Assembly: GCF_035982055.1 (NCBI RefSeq) | Contig: NZ_CP108427.1 | Span: forward strand, 7,191,001-7,255,000 | DNA from: Streptomyces sp. NBC_01288 | GTDB lineage: Bacteria > Actinomycetota > Actinomycetes > Streptomycetales > Streptomycetaceae | Reading direction: 5' to 3' | DNA: 64,000 bases | Shown here: one piece after another, positions 34,121-43,168 of the stretch | Numbering within the stretch: position 1 is the first letter of the stretch | Layout: each line of letters opens with the position of its first letter | Made by a program: the position numbers and the translations under genes | The notes under the pieces: generated by a model | Told to the model about the DNA's origin: nothing | The model's input: only the letters and a program-made list of their open reading frames with translations | The model's database searches: none

Positions 34121-34148
34121 AAAACACGGTCAGGGGCGATTCCCTCAG

Positions 34149-34183
34149 GGGCGCGGGGAACTGCGCGACCAGCCCCCACCGGC
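34149..34183. repeat. dispersed element copy between DUF3145 and fabF
   Basis: A full direct copy (core plus ACCAGCCCCCACCGG) lies 29 bases past the DUF3145 stop, in a convergent gap. It may act as a shared transcription end. Confidence 0.88.
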
Positions 34184-34257
34184 CGCAAGCCGACAAACGA
34201 CATGTGGCCCGCTCCCCAAAACCCAGGGGGCGGGCCACACATCGTTCAGCAAACGCC

Positions 34258-35529
34258 TCAGACCGTCCGGAACGCCAACACCACGTTGTGCCCACCAAAC
34301 CCGAACGAGTCGTTCAGGGCAGCGATCCGCCCCTCAACAGGAAGCTTCCGAGCCTCCCCGCGAACAACATCCGCGTTGGCCTCAGCCTCCGGGTCGAGGT
34401 TCTCGACATTGATGGTCGGCGGCGCGATCCGGTTGTACAGCGCGAGCACGGTGGCAACCGACTCAACGCCACCCGCACCACCCAGCAGATGCCCGGTCAT
34501 GGACTTCGTGGCCGAGACAGCCATGTGGTCCGCGTCGTCACCGAACACCTTGCGCAACGCCTTGAGTTCGGCCACGTCACCCGCCGGCGTGGACGTCGCG
34601 TGCGCGTTCACGTGCACGATCTCCGCCGCGTCGAGGTCGGTGTTGTCCATCAGGTTCCGCAGGGCCTGCGAGATGCCACGCCCCTCCGGCTCCGGCTGCA
34701 CGATGTCGTGGCCGTCGGCGGAGATACCCTGCCCGACCGCCTCGGCGTACACCCGGGCACCGCGCTTCGCGGCGTGCTCGGCGGACTCCAGGACGAGGAC
34801 GCCCGCGCCCTCGCCGAGGACGAAGCCGTCGCGGCCGGTGTCGTAGGGACGCGAGGCGCCCTGCGGGTCGTCGTTGTTCTTGGACATCGCCATCATGTTG
34901 CCGAACGCGGCGATGGGCAGCGGGTGGATCGCCGCCTCCGTGCCACCCGCGACGACGACGTCGGCGCGGCCGGTGCGGATCATCTCGATGGCGTAGCCGA
35001 TGGCCTCGGCGCCGGAGGCGCACGCGGAGACCGGCGTGTGCACGCCCGCGCGGGCGCCCACGAGCAGACCCACGTTGGCGGACGGGCCGTTCGGCATCAG
35101 CATGGGGACGGTGTGCGGGGAGACGCGGCGGACGCCCTTCTCCTTCAGCACGTCGTACTGGTCGAGCAGGGTCGTCACACCGCCGATGCCGGAGGCGATG
35201 ACGGTGCCCAGCCGGTCGGGGTCGACCGCCGGGTCCTCACCGGCCTTGTCGGTGAAACCGGCGTCCGCCCACGCCTCCTTGGCCGCGATCAGCGCGAACT
35301 GCGCCGAGCGGTCCAGACGGCGGGCCTGCGGACGCGGGATGACCTCGGAGGGGTCCACGGCGGCCGGCGCGGCGATACGGACGGCCTGCTCGGCGGCCCA
35401 CTCCTGCTCCAGGGGCTTCACGCCGGACTTGCCGGCGATCATGCCTTCCCAGGTCGAGGCTGCGTCGCCACCCAGCGGTGTGGTTGCGCCGATACCGGTG
35501 ACGACCACGGTGCGATTGGTCGGGCTCAC
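34258..35529 (-). CDS. fabF: 3-oxoacyl-ACP synthase II (KAS II)
   Basis: 423 residues from a GTG. The thiolase-fold catalytic triad is visible as Cys in VSACASGAEA and His in VNAHATSTPAGD and SMTGHLLGGAGG. GIGATTPLGGD opens the protein and NSFGFGGHNVVLAF closes it. It elongates acyl-ACP with malonyl-ACP. Last gene of the fabD-fabH-acpP-fabF operon, 147 bases after acpP. Confidence 0.97.
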   Translation of the reverse strand: MSPTNRTVVVTGIGATTPLGGDAASTWEGMIAGKSGVKPLEQEWAAEQAVRIAAPAAVDPSEVIPRPQARRLDRSAQFALIAAKEAWADAGFTDKAGEDPAVDPDRLGTVIASGIGGVTTLLDQYDVLKEKGVRRVSPHTVPMLMPNGPSANVGLLVGARAGVHTPVSACASGAEAIGYAIEMIRTGRADVVVAGGTEAAIHPLPIAAFGNMMAMSKNNDDPQGASRPYDTGRDGFVLGEGAGVLVLESAEHAAKRGARVYAEAVGQGISADGHDIVQPEPEGRGISQALRNLMDNTDLDAAEIVHVNAHATSTPAGDVAELKALRKVFGDDADHMAVSATKSMTGHLLGGAGGVESVATVLALYNRIAPPTINVENLDPEAEANADVVRGEARKLPVEGRIAALNDSFGFGGHNVVLAFRTV

Positions 35530-35676
35530 GGGAATTCTTTCTCCAACGGTACGAGGATTAAGCGGCGCCACCGCCGGGTGGCGGGGCCATGCAGCCGGGC
35601 CTGTGGGGCGGCTCGGCCAGGTGGGCCCGGGCCTATGAGGCGGCTCGGGCCAGCTGGACCGGGCCTAAGAGGTGGC

Positions 35677-35925
35677 TCAGGCCTGGTGCTTGAGGATGTA
35701 GTCGGTCGCGTCGCCGACCGTCTTGAGGTTCTTGACGTCCTCGTCGGGGATCTTGACGTCGAAGCGCTCTTCGGCGGCGACGACGACCTCGACCATGGAC
35801 AGCGAGTCGACGTCCAGGTCGTCGGTGAAGGACTTGTCCAGCTGGACGTCCTCAACCGGGATGCCGGCGATCTCGTTCACGATGTCGGCGAGACCGGCGA
35901 CGATCTCTTCCTGAGTGGCGGCCAT
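35677..35925 (-). CDS. acpP: acyl carrier protein of fatty acid synthesis
   Basis: 82 residues, acidic, with the phosphopantetheine site DVDSLSMVE (Ser near residue 41). Its position between fabH and fabF marks it as the primary-metabolism ACP and not a polyketide one. AAGGAG lies in front of the ATG. Confidence 0.97.
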   Translation of the reverse strand: MAATQEEIVAGLADIVNEIAGIPVEDVQLDKSFTDDLDVDSLSMVEVVVAAEERFDVKIPDEDVKNLKTVGDATDYILKHQA

Positions 35926-36031
35926 GTCAGGCGCTCCTTCTTTGTGATCCAGAGGGTGTGGCGTTGCCCGCCGCGGCAGCGGCGGGTGAGTACAGCCGTA
36001 CCGGATCCGATGATGATCCGGCACGGAGTGC

Positions 36032-37030
36032 CTAGGGGAGGGTAACGACCGTCGCGGCGTACACGAGACCCGCCCCGAAGCCGATGACGAGCGCGGTGTC
36101 GCCGCTCTTGGCCTCGCCGGTCGCCAGAAGCCGCTCCATAGCGAGCGGGATCGAGGCGGCCGAGGTGTTGCCGGTGGTGCGTACGTCACGCGCGACCGTG
36201 ACGTGCTCCGGCAGTTTCAGCGTCTTCACCATCGAGTCGATGATCCGCTCGTTGGCCTGGTGGGGAATGAAGACATCCAGGTCGTCCGGGGTGATCCCGG
36301 CCGCGTCCAGCGCCTGCTGGGCGACCTTCGCCATCTCGAACACGGCCCAGCGGAACACCGCCTGGCCCTCCTGCGTGATCGCAGGGAACTTGCCCGTGCT
36401 GTCGTACTCGGTCCACGGCACGGTCTGCTTGATGGTGTCGGACTTGTCGCCCTCCGAGCCCCACACGGTCGGACCGATGTGCGGCTCCTTCGCGGGGCCC
36501 ACCACGACCGCGCCCGCGCCGTCACCGAACAGGAAGGCCGTCGCGCGGTCCTCCAGGTCGGTCAGGTCGGACAGCCGCTCCACGCCGATGACCAGCACGT
36601 ACTCGGCGCTGCCCTCGACGATCATGCCCTTGGCGAGGGTGAGGCCGTAGCCGAAGCCCGCGCAGCCCGCCGAGATGTCGAACGCGGCGGCCTTGTTCGT
36701 GCCCAGCTTGTCGGCGATCTCCGTCGCCACGGCCGGGGTCTGCTTGAAGTGCGAGACCGTGGAGACGATCACGCCGCCGATCTGCTCGGCGGTGATCCCC
36801 GCGTCCGCGATCGCCTTGCCGGACGCCTCGATGGACATCGCGGCGACGGTCTCCTCGTCGTTCGCCCAGTGCCGGGTCTCGATGCCCGAGCGCGAGCGGA
36901 TCCACTCGTCGGACGAGTCGATCGTCTCCAGGATCACCTCGTTCGGGACGACACGGACCGGACGGTAGCCGCCCACGCCGAGGATGCGCGCGTACGGTGC
37001 GCCCTTGCTCGGCTTGATCTTCGTCGACAT
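36032..37030 (-). CDS. fabH: 3-oxoacyl-ACP synthase III (KAS III)
   Basis: 332 residues with the Cys-His-Asn triad in ISAGCAGFGYG, FIPHQANERI and RTTGNTSAAS, plus the end motif GFGAGLVYAATV. It starts fatty acid chains by condensing an acyl-CoA with malonyl-ACP. Streptomyces enzymes accept branched starters. It lies 18 bases after fabD. Confidence 0.97.
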   Translation of the reverse strand: MSTKIKPSKGAPYARILGVGGYRPVRVVPNEVILETIDSSDEWIRSRSGIETRHWANDEETVAAMSIEASGKAIADAGITAEQIGGVIVSTVSHFKQTPAVATEIADKLGTNKAAAFDISAGCAGFGYGLTLAKGMIVEGSAEYVLVIGVERLSDLTDLEDRATAFLFGDGAGAVVVGPAKEPHIGPTVWGSEGDKSDTIKQTVPWTEYDSTGKFPAITQEGQAVFRWAVFEMAKVAQQALDAAGITPDDLDVFIPHQANERIIDSMVKTLKLPEHVTVARDVRTTGNTSAASIPLAMERLLATGEAKSGDTALVIGFGAGLVYAATVVTLP

Positions 37031-37048
37031 GTTCCTACGGCTCCTTCT

Positions 37049-37966
37049 TCAGGCGTTGGCGTGCTCGGCGATGAGCTCGCGGGCCGCGTCGAGGTCGTCC
37101 GGGGTCTTCAGGGCCAGCGTCTTCACGCCGGGCAGGGCGCGCTTGGCGAGGCCGGTCAGGGTGCCGCCGGGGGACAGCTCCAGGAGCGCGGTGACGCCGA
37201 GCTCCTTGAAGGTCTCCATGCACAGGTCCCAGCGGACCGGGTTGGCGACCTGGCCGACCAGCCGCTCCAGCACCTCGGCACCGGTGGCGACGGCCTGGCC
37301 GTCCTTGTTCGAGACGTACGTGATCGTCGGGTCGCCGGGCGTCAGTTCCTGCGCGGCCTTGGCGAGCGTGTCGACCGCCGGGCCCATGTGCCGCGTGTGG
37401 AACGCGCCGGCCACCTTCAGCGCCACGACCCGTCGCACGCCCTCGGGCTTGTCGGCCTCCAGGGCGGCGAGCTGCTCCAGCGTGCCGGCGGCCACGATCT
37501 GGCCCGCGCCGTTCACGTTCGCCGGGGTCAGGCCCAGCTTCTCCAGGTGCGCGACCGTGGTGTCCGGGTCGCCGCCGAGCAGCGCGGACATCCCGGTCGG
37601 GGTGATCGCGGCGGCCTCGGCCATCGCCAGACCGCGCTTGCGTACGAGGGTCAGGGCGGCGGTGTCGTCCAGGACGCCCGCGAGGACGGCGGCGGTGATC
37701 TCGCCGACGCTGTGACCGGCGACAGCACCCGGCGTCACGTCGCCGAGGGCGGCTGCGGAGACCAGTCCGGCGGCGACGAGCAGCGGCTGGGCGACGGCGG
37801 TGTCACGGATCTCGTCCGCGTCGGCGTCGGTGCCGTAGTGCACCAGGTCGAGGTCGGCGGCGGCCGAGAGGGCACGCAGACGGTCCTCGACACCGGGGAG
37901 GTCGAGCCAGGGGGTCAGGAAGCCGGGCGTCTGGGCGCCCTGGCCGGGAGCGACGAGTACGAGCAC
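37049..37966 (-). CDS. fabD: malonyl-CoA:ACP malonyltransferase
   Basis: 305 residues. GQGAQTPGF at the start, the nucleophile motif GHSVGE and FHTRHMGP with the catalytic His identify it. It loads malonate onto ACP for fatty acid and often polyketide synthesis. GTG 37966 (MLVLVAPGQG) is chosen by family convention; a GTG two codons upstream is possible. First gene of the fab operon. Confidence 0.96.
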   Translation of the reverse strand: MLVLVAPGQGAQTPGFLTPWLDLPGVEDRLRALSAAADLDLVHYGTDADADEIRDTAVAQPLLVAAGLVSAAALGDVTPGAVAGHSVGEITAAVLAGVLDDTAALTLVRKRGLAMAEAAAITPTGMSALLGGDPDTTVAHLEKLGLTPANVNGAGQIVAAGTLEQLAALEADKPEGVRRVVALKVAGAFHTRHMGPAVDTLAKAAQELTPGDPTITYVSNKDGQAVATGAEVLERLVGQVANPVRWDLCMETFKELGVTALLELSPGGTLTGLAKRALPGVKTLALKTPDDLDAARELIAEHANA

Positions 37967-38032
37967 TCTCACACTCTCTCTTGGGGACGGGCACGGCCGC
38001 CCGTGGGGACAGGGACGAAGAACAGGAAGGGG

Positions 38033-38053
38033 TTTTGTGGAGCCCCGACAAAA
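38033..38053. promoter_or_regulatory. TTTTGT-N9-ACAAAA dyad upstream of fabD
   Basis: An unusually A/T-rich inverted repeat with 6-base arms lies between the fasR stop and fabD start. It is a candidate FasR-binding or promoter element of the fab operon. The location is seen directly; the role is inferred from FasR being the known fab activator in Streptomyces. Confidence 0.45.
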
Positions 38054-38055
38054 GG

Positions 38056-39261
38056 CTAGTTCTGGGGATCTCCATCGGCCAGACGTCCCAGGATCAGCGC
38101 GATCCGCAGCGTGAACGCCGACCGTACATCCGACGGCGACCAGCCGGTGACGTCAGTCACACGTCGAAGCCGGTAGCGCACGGTGTTGGGATGGACGAAC
38201 AGCATCCGCGCGGCACCTTCGAGGCTGCTCGCCTGTTCCAGATAGACACTGAGCGTCTCCAGGAGCGCGGACCCGGCCTCCTCCAGCGGTCTGTAGATCT
38301 CCTCCACCAACTGGTCCCGGGCGCCGGGGTCACCGGCCATCGCGCGTTCCGGAAGCAGGTCGTCCGCCAGTACCGGGCGCGGGGCGTCCTGCCAGGCGGA
38401 GCACGCCTTGAGCCCGGCGGCGGCGGCCTGCGCGGACCGGGTGGCGGCGAGCAGATCGGGCACGATGGGCCCGGCCACGACGGGGCCGGCCGCATAAGGC
38501 CCGATCAGCGACTTGGCCACGGCGAGCGGATTGTCGCTACCGCCGGCGATGACGACGAGCCGGTCCCCGAGCACCCCGGTGAGCACCTGGAGCTTGGCGT
38601 GCCGCGCGGCCCGCCGAATGGCTTCGACGGTCAGTTCACTGTCGCCGTCGGGCGCTGTCCCGAGGACGACACACACATGCTCGGGCGAGTTCCACCCGAG
38701 GGCGGCGGCCCGGCTGACGGCCCCCTCGTCGGCTTCCCCGCTCAGCACGGCGTTCACGACCAGCGACTCCAGCCGGGCGTCCCACGCGCCGCGCGCCTCG
38801 GCGGCCTGCGCGTACACCTGGGCGGTCGCGAAGGCGATCTCCCGGGCGTACACGAGAAGCGCCTCGCGCAGCACGGACTCGTCGCCGGGGGCGGCGACCT
38901 CGTCGATGGCGGACTCCATGACCTCGATGGTGGTGCGCACCATCTCGACGGTCTGCCGGAGGGTGATGGCCCGGGTCAGCTCACGCGGAGCGGTCCCGAA
39001 CACATCGGTGGAGATGGCCTGCGGCGCGTCCGGGTGCCGGAACCACTCGGTGAACGCGGCGATACCGGCCTGCGCGACCAGCCCGATCCAGGAACGGTTC
39101 TCCGGTGGCATCGCCCGGTACCACGGCAGCGTCTCGTCCATGCGCGCGATGGCCTGGGCGGCAAGACTCCCGGACGACTGCTCCAGCCGCTTCAGAGTCG
39201 CCGGGTGCGAGTGGGCACGGGGCAGTGGGCCTGCGGGTCTGCTGGTTTCGGGTTCGGGCAC
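38056..39261 (-). CDS. fasR: PucR-type transcriptional activator of fatty acid synthesis
   Basis: 401 residues from a GTG. The C-terminal HTH reads MLFVHPNTVRYRLRRVTDVTGW (HTH_30), the hallmark of PucR/CdaR proteins, preceded by a GGDEF-like regulatory domain. Its place immediately upstream of fabD on the same strand matches FasR of S. coelicolor, which activates the fab operon. Similarity in position and domain order supports the symbol. Confidence 0.92.
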   Translation of the reverse strand: MPEPETSRPAGPLPRAHSHPATLKRLEQSSGSLAAQAIARMDETLPWYRAMPPENRSWIGLVAQAGIAAFTEWFRHPDAPQAISTDVFGTAPRELTRAITLRQTVEMVRTTIEVMESAIDEVAAPGDESVLREALLVYAREIAFATAQVYAQAAEARGAWDARLESLVVNAVLSGEADEGAVSRAAALGWNSPEHVCVVLGTAPDGDSELTVEAIRRAARHAKLQVLTGVLGDRLVVIAGGSDNPLAVAKSLIGPYAAGPVVAGPIVPDLLAATRSAQAAAAGLKACSAWQDAPRPVLADDLLPERAMAGDPGARDQLVEEIYRPLEEAGSALLETLSVYLEQASSLEGAARMLFVHPNTVRYRLRRVTDVTGWSPSDVRSAFTLRIALILGRLADGDPQN

Positions 39262-39377
39262 GGGACAAGACTGCCTTATCCGGGCGGGGCTGTGCGGTGC
39301 GGGTGGCTGCCGCCGGGCTTTCGCGGGGGCTGGGCCCACGGTGCCGGGTACGTGGACCGGGGTCGCGGTCGCCGTCC

Positions 39378-39396
39378 CTGGGGGCTCCGCCCCCAG
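39378..39396. repeat. CTGGGGG-CTCCG-CCCCCAG hairpin in fasR/pirin divergent region
   Basis: Perfect 7-base arms with a five-base loop, followed by ACCCCCAGG. It lies in a 297-base divergent promoter gap, so it is not a simple terminator. This stem-loop type recurs in Streptomyces genomes; a related one is at 54975. I see nothing else definite in the gap. Confidence 0.6.
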
Positions 39397-39558
39397 ACCC
39401 CCAGGCCTAGGCCCACCCACCACGCGTCTCGGTGGGCTCAGAAGTGAGCTACGGGCTGACTCGGTGGGTCGGGATCGAGAGTGCACCAGCGCTCGATCCG
39501 GTAGAGCTGGACGCCGTTGGGATCGAGCCCTGCCCCGCAGGGCTACCGTGGACCCGTG

Positions 39559-40209
39559 ATGGACGTACGGCGTTCCGCCGAGCGCTACCCAGGGGGTGAC
39601 CCGCAGGCCGGGATCCAGTCCTGGCATGCCTTTTCCTTCGGGCCGCACTACGACCCGGACAACCTGCGGTTCGGCGCGGTCATCGCCTGCAACGAGGAAC
39701 GGCTCGCGCCCGGCGCGGGGTTCGACGAACACCCGCACAGCCACACGGAGATCATCACCTGGGTCGTGGAGGGGGAGTTGAGCCACCGGGACTCCACGGG
39801 ACACCTGACCCGGGTCCGGCCCGGTGACGTCCAGCGGCTCAGTACGGGGGACGGGGTCCGGCACGTCGAGCGCAACGACAGCGACTCGCCCCTGACCTTC
39901 GTGCAGATGTGGCTCGCCCCCATGGAACCCGGCGGCGAACCGTCGTACGGGATCGTCCACGGCATCGCCGACTCCACGCCGTACGCGGTGCCGGAGGCCG
40001 GCGCGATGCTGCACGTGCGACGGCTCACGCCGGGTGAGCGTACGGCCGTACCCGACGCGGTGCATGTGTACGTGCATGTCGTGCGCGGTGAAGTGAGCCT
40101 GGGCGGGGAGAAGTTGGGGCCGGGGGACGCGGCGCGGATCACGGACGCGCGGGATCTGGTGGTGGAGGCGGCCACCGGGGCCGAGTTGCTGATGTGGGAG
40201 ATGACCTAG
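39559..40209 (+). CDS. pirin family cupin protein
   Basis: 216 residues. The N-terminal cupin has FDEHPHSHTEIITWVVEGELSHRDS-type spacing, with two histidines and the ERNDSDSPLTFVQMW strand. The metal-site histidines (HPHSHTE) are present. Pirins bind iron and include quercetinase-type enzymes, but most bacterial roles are unclear. ATG 39559 or the GTG just before it could start. Overlaps the next gene tail to tail by four bases. Confidence 0.93.
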   Translation: MDVRRSAERYPGGDPQAGIQSWHAFSFGPHYDPDNLRFGAVIACNEERLAPGAGFDEHPHSHTEIITWVVEGELSHRDSTGHLTRVRPGDVQRLSTGDGVRHVERNDSDSPLTFVQMWLAPMEPGGEPSYGIVHGIADSTPYAVPEAGAMLHVRRLTPGERTAVPDAVHVYVHVVRGEVSLGGEKLGPGDAARITDARDLVVEAATGAELLMWEMT

Positions 40210-41027
40210 AGGTCCGCGAGTACCGCGTCCGTGAACGGCGGCCACGCCTCGACCGCCCACGGCCCGAACGCCCGGTCCGTCAGCGCCACGCACCCCACGC
40301 CCGCCGCCGGGTCGATCCACAGGAACGTACCGGCCTGCCCGAAGTGCCCGAACGTGCGCGGGGAGGACGAACTCCCCGTCCAGTGCGGGGACTTGGAGTC
40401 GCGGATCTCGAAGCCGAGGCCCCAGTCGTTGGGGTTCTGGTGGCCGTAGCCGGGCAACACGCCCTTGGTGCCGGGGTATTGAACCGTCATCGCCTCGGCG
40501 ACCGTGCGGGGGTCGAGGAGCCGGGGGGACTGGACCTCGGCGGCGAAGCGGAGGAGGTCCTCGACCGTCGAAACACCGTCCTTCGCCGGGGAGTTGGCGC
40601 CTTCCAGGGTGGTCGACGTCATGCCCAGGGGGTCGAGGACCGCCTGGTGCAGATACTCCGCGAACGGGATCTCCGTCGCCTTCGCGAGGTGGTCGCCGAG
40701 TTGCTCGAAGCCCGCGTTCGAGTACAGGCGGCGCTGGCCGGGCGGGGCCGTCACGCGGTGTTCGTCGAAGGCCAACCCCGAGGTGTGGGCGAGGAGATGG
40801 CGGACCGTGGAGCCGGGCGGGCCCGCCGGTTCGTCCAGCTCGATCGCGCCCTCCTCGTACGCGACGAGGGCCGCGTACGCCGCGAGCGGCTTGGTGACCG
40901 AGGCGAGCGGGAAGCGGTGGTCGGTCGGGCCGTGGGTCCCGAGGACGGTCCCGTCGGCTCGTACGACGGCTGCCGCGGCGGTCGGTACCGGCCAGTTCTC
41001 GATCAGCGCGAGGCTCTGCAAGGACAT
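40206..41027 (-). CDS. serine beta-lactamase-fold protein
   Basis: 273 residues, no signal peptide. It has ASVTKPL (S-x-x-K, near residue 43), YSNAGFE (Y-x-N) and FGHFGQAG (HFG as third motif). These define the class C/EstB-like group, more likely an esterase or peptidase than an antibiotic-degrading enzyme. Cytoplasmic by lack of a leader. Confidence 0.93.
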   Translation of the reverse strand: MSLQSLALIENWPVPTAAAAVVRADGTVLGTHGPTDHRFPLASVTKPLAAYAALVAYEEGAIELDEPAGPPGSTVRHLLAHTSGLAFDEHRVTAPPGQRRLYSNAGFEQLGDHLAKATEIPFAEYLHQAVLDPLGMTSTTLEGANSPAKDGVSTVEDLLRFAAEVQSPRLLDPRTVAEAMTVQYPGTKGVLPGYGHQNPNDWGLGFEIRDSKSPHWTGSSSSPRTFGHFGQAGTFLWIDPAAGVGCVALTDRAFGPWAVEAWPPFTDAVLADL

Positions 41028-41046
41028 GCCGTCGAGCCTAAGTGGT

Positions 41047-41514
41047 TCAGAGCATGAGCCCCATCATGGGGTCGGGCTTGCGGGTGAAGCCGAGGGAGGC
41101 GTAGAGCGGCTCGGCGTCGGGGGAGGCGGTGAGGAGGACCTGGCCGGCGCCGCGTTCGCGGAACCACTGGAGGAGTTCGTCCATGCACGCGCGCGCGTAC
41201 CCGCGGCGTCGCGCGTCCGGGTCGGTGGCCACGCTGAAGACGAACCCGGCCTTCCCGTGCGGGTTCTCCGCCTTCCCGATCCGGTAGTCGACGGTCCCGA
41301 CCACCAGCGCCGCCAGTGCCCCGGGCCGCTCCGGATGATCGACGACGAAGGCCGCGAAGTCGTCGTCCGAGGCGAGCCGGTCCCGTAGCGTCGGCAGGGA
41401 CTCGGCGTGCCAGTCCGTGCCCGGGTCCGAACCCGGCATCGAGTCGATCATCACCTGGCGCAGTCGGAGCAGTTCGGCGGCGTCGTCGGGGGCGGCCCGT
41501 CGTACGAGACTCAT
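41047..41514 (-). CDS. GNAT-family N-acetyltransferase
   Basis: 155 residues. The acetyl-CoA site is VATDPDARRRGYARACMDELLQWF (motif A, R/Q-x-x-G-x-G/A), followed by VLLTASPDAEPLYASLGF. Acceptor unknown. ATG 41514 is chosen because the GNAT fold begins immediately after it. It lies 19 bases downstream of the beta-lactamase-fold gene's start codon, on the same strand. Confidence 0.92.
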   Translation of the reverse strand: MSLVRRAAPDDAAELLRLRQVMIDSMPGSDPGTDWHAESLPTLRDRLASDDDFAAFVVDHPERPGALAALVVGTVDYRIGKAENPHGKAGFVFSVATDPDARRRGYARACMDELLQWFRERGAGQVLLTASPDAEPLYASLGFTRKPDPMMGLML

Positions 41515-41576
41515 GTCCCGCACGCTATCCACCGCACCCCTGGCCCGTCCTGCCGATTTCTTACCGGTACCGCTTG

Positions 41577-41594
41577 CTTCGAGTGCACTCCAAG
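41577..41594. promoter_or_regulatory. MerR operator upstream of merR/aldo-keto reductase operon
   Basis: CTTCGAGTGCACTCCAAG is an 18-base palindrome with one mismatched pair. It lies between TTGCTT and a TAGCGT box about 20 bases apart, the stretched spacer typical of MerR-activated promoters. It precedes the MerR gene by 18 bases, implying autoregulation and control of the coupled reductase. Confidence 0.65.
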
Positions 41595-41611
41595 GCCATA
41601 GCGTGGTGGTC

Positions 41612-42076
41612 ATGACGGTGATGGAGACCACGGGTACCAGTACCGACAGCTGCGCGGGCCCGCCGCACGTCGAGCGGCGTCCGGACGGCGAGGACAGCTA
41701 CACGATCAGCGAGGTCGTCGCCTTCACCGGCCTGACCGCGCACACCCTGCGCTGGTACGAGCGCATCGGCCTGATGCCGCACATCGACCGCTCGCACACC
41801 GGCCAGCGCCGCTACAGCAACCGCGACCTCGACTGGCTCGACCTCGTCGGCAAGCTCCGCCTGACCGGGATGCCGGTCGCCGACATGGTCCGCTACGCCG
41901 AGCTGATGCGCGAGGGCGAGCACACGTACGGCGACCGCTTCGAACTTCTGGAGGCGACCCGCAGGGACGTCATCGCCAGGATCGCCGAACTGCAGGACAC
42001 CCTGGCCGTCCTGGACCGGAAGATCAACTTCTACGCCACGGCCGGCCGCGCCTACGAGAAGGAGAAGGCAGGATGA
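41612..42076 (+). CDS. MerR-family transcriptional regulator
   Basis: 154 residues: the MerR HTH reads YTISEVVAFTGLTAHTLRWYERIGLMP, with the wing RSHTGQRRYSNRD, then a dimerisation helix ending LAVLDRKINFYA. No metal-binding cysteine cluster is present. It is coupled to the aldo/keto reductase by a four-base stop/start overlap, a common redox/carbonyl-stress pair in actinobacteria. Confidence 0.94.
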   Translation: MTVMETTGTSTDSCAGPPHVERRPDGEDSYTISEVVAFTGLTAHTLRWYERIGLMPHIDRSHTGQRRYSNRDLDWLDLVGKLRLTGMPVADMVRYAELMREGEHTYGDRFELLEATRRDVIARIAELQDTLAVLDRKINFYATAGRAYEKEKAG

Positions 42077-43089
42077 CCGACACCACGATCCCGACCGCAC
42101 GGCTCGGCGCGGCCGGCCCCGAGGTCGGCGTCCAGGGCCTCGGCTGCATGGGCATGAGCTTCGCCTACGGCCCCTCGGACGCGAAGCAGTCACAGGCGGC
42201 CCTCGACCGCGCGTTCGACCTGGGCGTGACCCTGTACGACACGGCGGACGCGTACGGCGTCGGCGAGAACGAGCGGTTCCTGTCGCCGTTCTTCAAGGCG
42301 CACCGCGACCGGCTCGTCATCGCCACCAAGTTCGCCCTGTCGTTCCCGCCCGGCGAGCCCACCCGGCGCGTCATCCGCAACGACCGCCCGTACATCCGCC
42401 AGGCGGTGGAGGCGAGCCTGCGGCGCCTCGACATCGACGTCATCGACCTCTACTACATGCACCGCCGTGACCCGGCCGTCCCCATCGAGGACACCGTCGG
42501 CGCGATGGCGGAGCTGGTGGCCGAGGGCAAGGTGAAGCACCTCGGCCTGAGCGAGATCACGGGCGCCGAACTGCGGGCCGCCCACGCCGTCCACCCCATC
42601 GCCGCCGTCCAGTCGGAGTGGTCGCTCTTCAGCCGGGACGTCGAGATCAGCCTGGTGGGCGCCGCCGCCGACCTGGGCGTGGCGGTCGTACCGTACTCAC
42701 CCCTCGGCCGCGGCTTCCTCACCGGTTCCTTCTCGAACGCCGACCAGGACCTGACAGAGGGCGACTTCCGTCGCACGCAGCCCCGCTTCACCGGTGAGAA
42801 CGCGGCCGCCAACGGCGTGCTCCTGGACCCGGTACGGACGGTCGCCGAGGCACACGGAGCCTCCCTGGGCCAGATCGCCCTCGCCTGGGTCCAACAGCGC
42901 GCCCAGGTCCACGGCCTCCCGGTCATCCCCATCCCGGGCACGACCAAGCCGGGCCGCGTGGAGGAGAACACGGCGGCAACCAGGATCATCCTGACGGATG
43001 ACGAGCTGTCCCTCCTGGAGCCGATCGCGGGCAAGGTGGCGGGAGACCGCTACGCGGACATGTCGTTCGCCTCTTCCAGCAGGGAGTAG
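42073..43089 (+). CDS. aldo/keto reductase
   Basis: 338 residues of the AKR barrel family (YajO/PLR-like subgroup). Catalytic residues are Asp and Tyr in LYDTADAYGVGENE, Lys in VIATKFAL, and His in YYMHRRDP. The NADPH-binding end is VIPIPGTTKPGRVEENTAA. It probably reduces aldehydes or ketones using NADPH under control of the preceding MerR protein. Confidence 0.95.
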   Translation: MTDTTIPTARLGAAGPEVGVQGLGCMGMSFAYGPSDAKQSQAALDRAFDLGVTLYDTADAYGVGENERFLSPFFKAHRDRLVIATKFALSFPPGEPTRRVIRNDRPYIRQAVEASLRRLDIDVIDLYYMHRRDPAVPIEDTVGAMAELVAEGKVKHLGLSEITGAELRAAHAVHPIAAVQSEWSLFSRDVEISLVGAAADLGVAVVPYSPLGRGFLTGSFSNADQDLTEGDFRRTQPRFTGENAAANGVLLDPVRTVAEAHGASLGQIALAWVQQRAQVHGLPVIPIPGTTKPGRVEENTAATRIILTDDELSLLEPIAGKVAGDRYADMSFASSSRE

Positions 43090-43102
43090 AGCAAGCTTTT
43101 CA

Positions 43103-43138
43103 GGGGCGCGGGGAACTGCGCGACCAGCCCCCACCGGC
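43103..43138. repeat. dispersed element copy between AKR and DUF4429 genes
   Basis: A full direct copy 14 bases past the AKR stop, preceded by CTTTTCA and in a convergent gap. Confidence 0.88.
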
Positions 43139-43168
43139 CCGCAGTCAAAAAACTACGAGCAGCCCCCG

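Noticed and set aside
39262..40320. N-terminal extension of the FasR frame to 754 codons
   Set aside because: It runs antisense through the pirin gene and contains no domain; the GTG at 39261 gives the normal family length.
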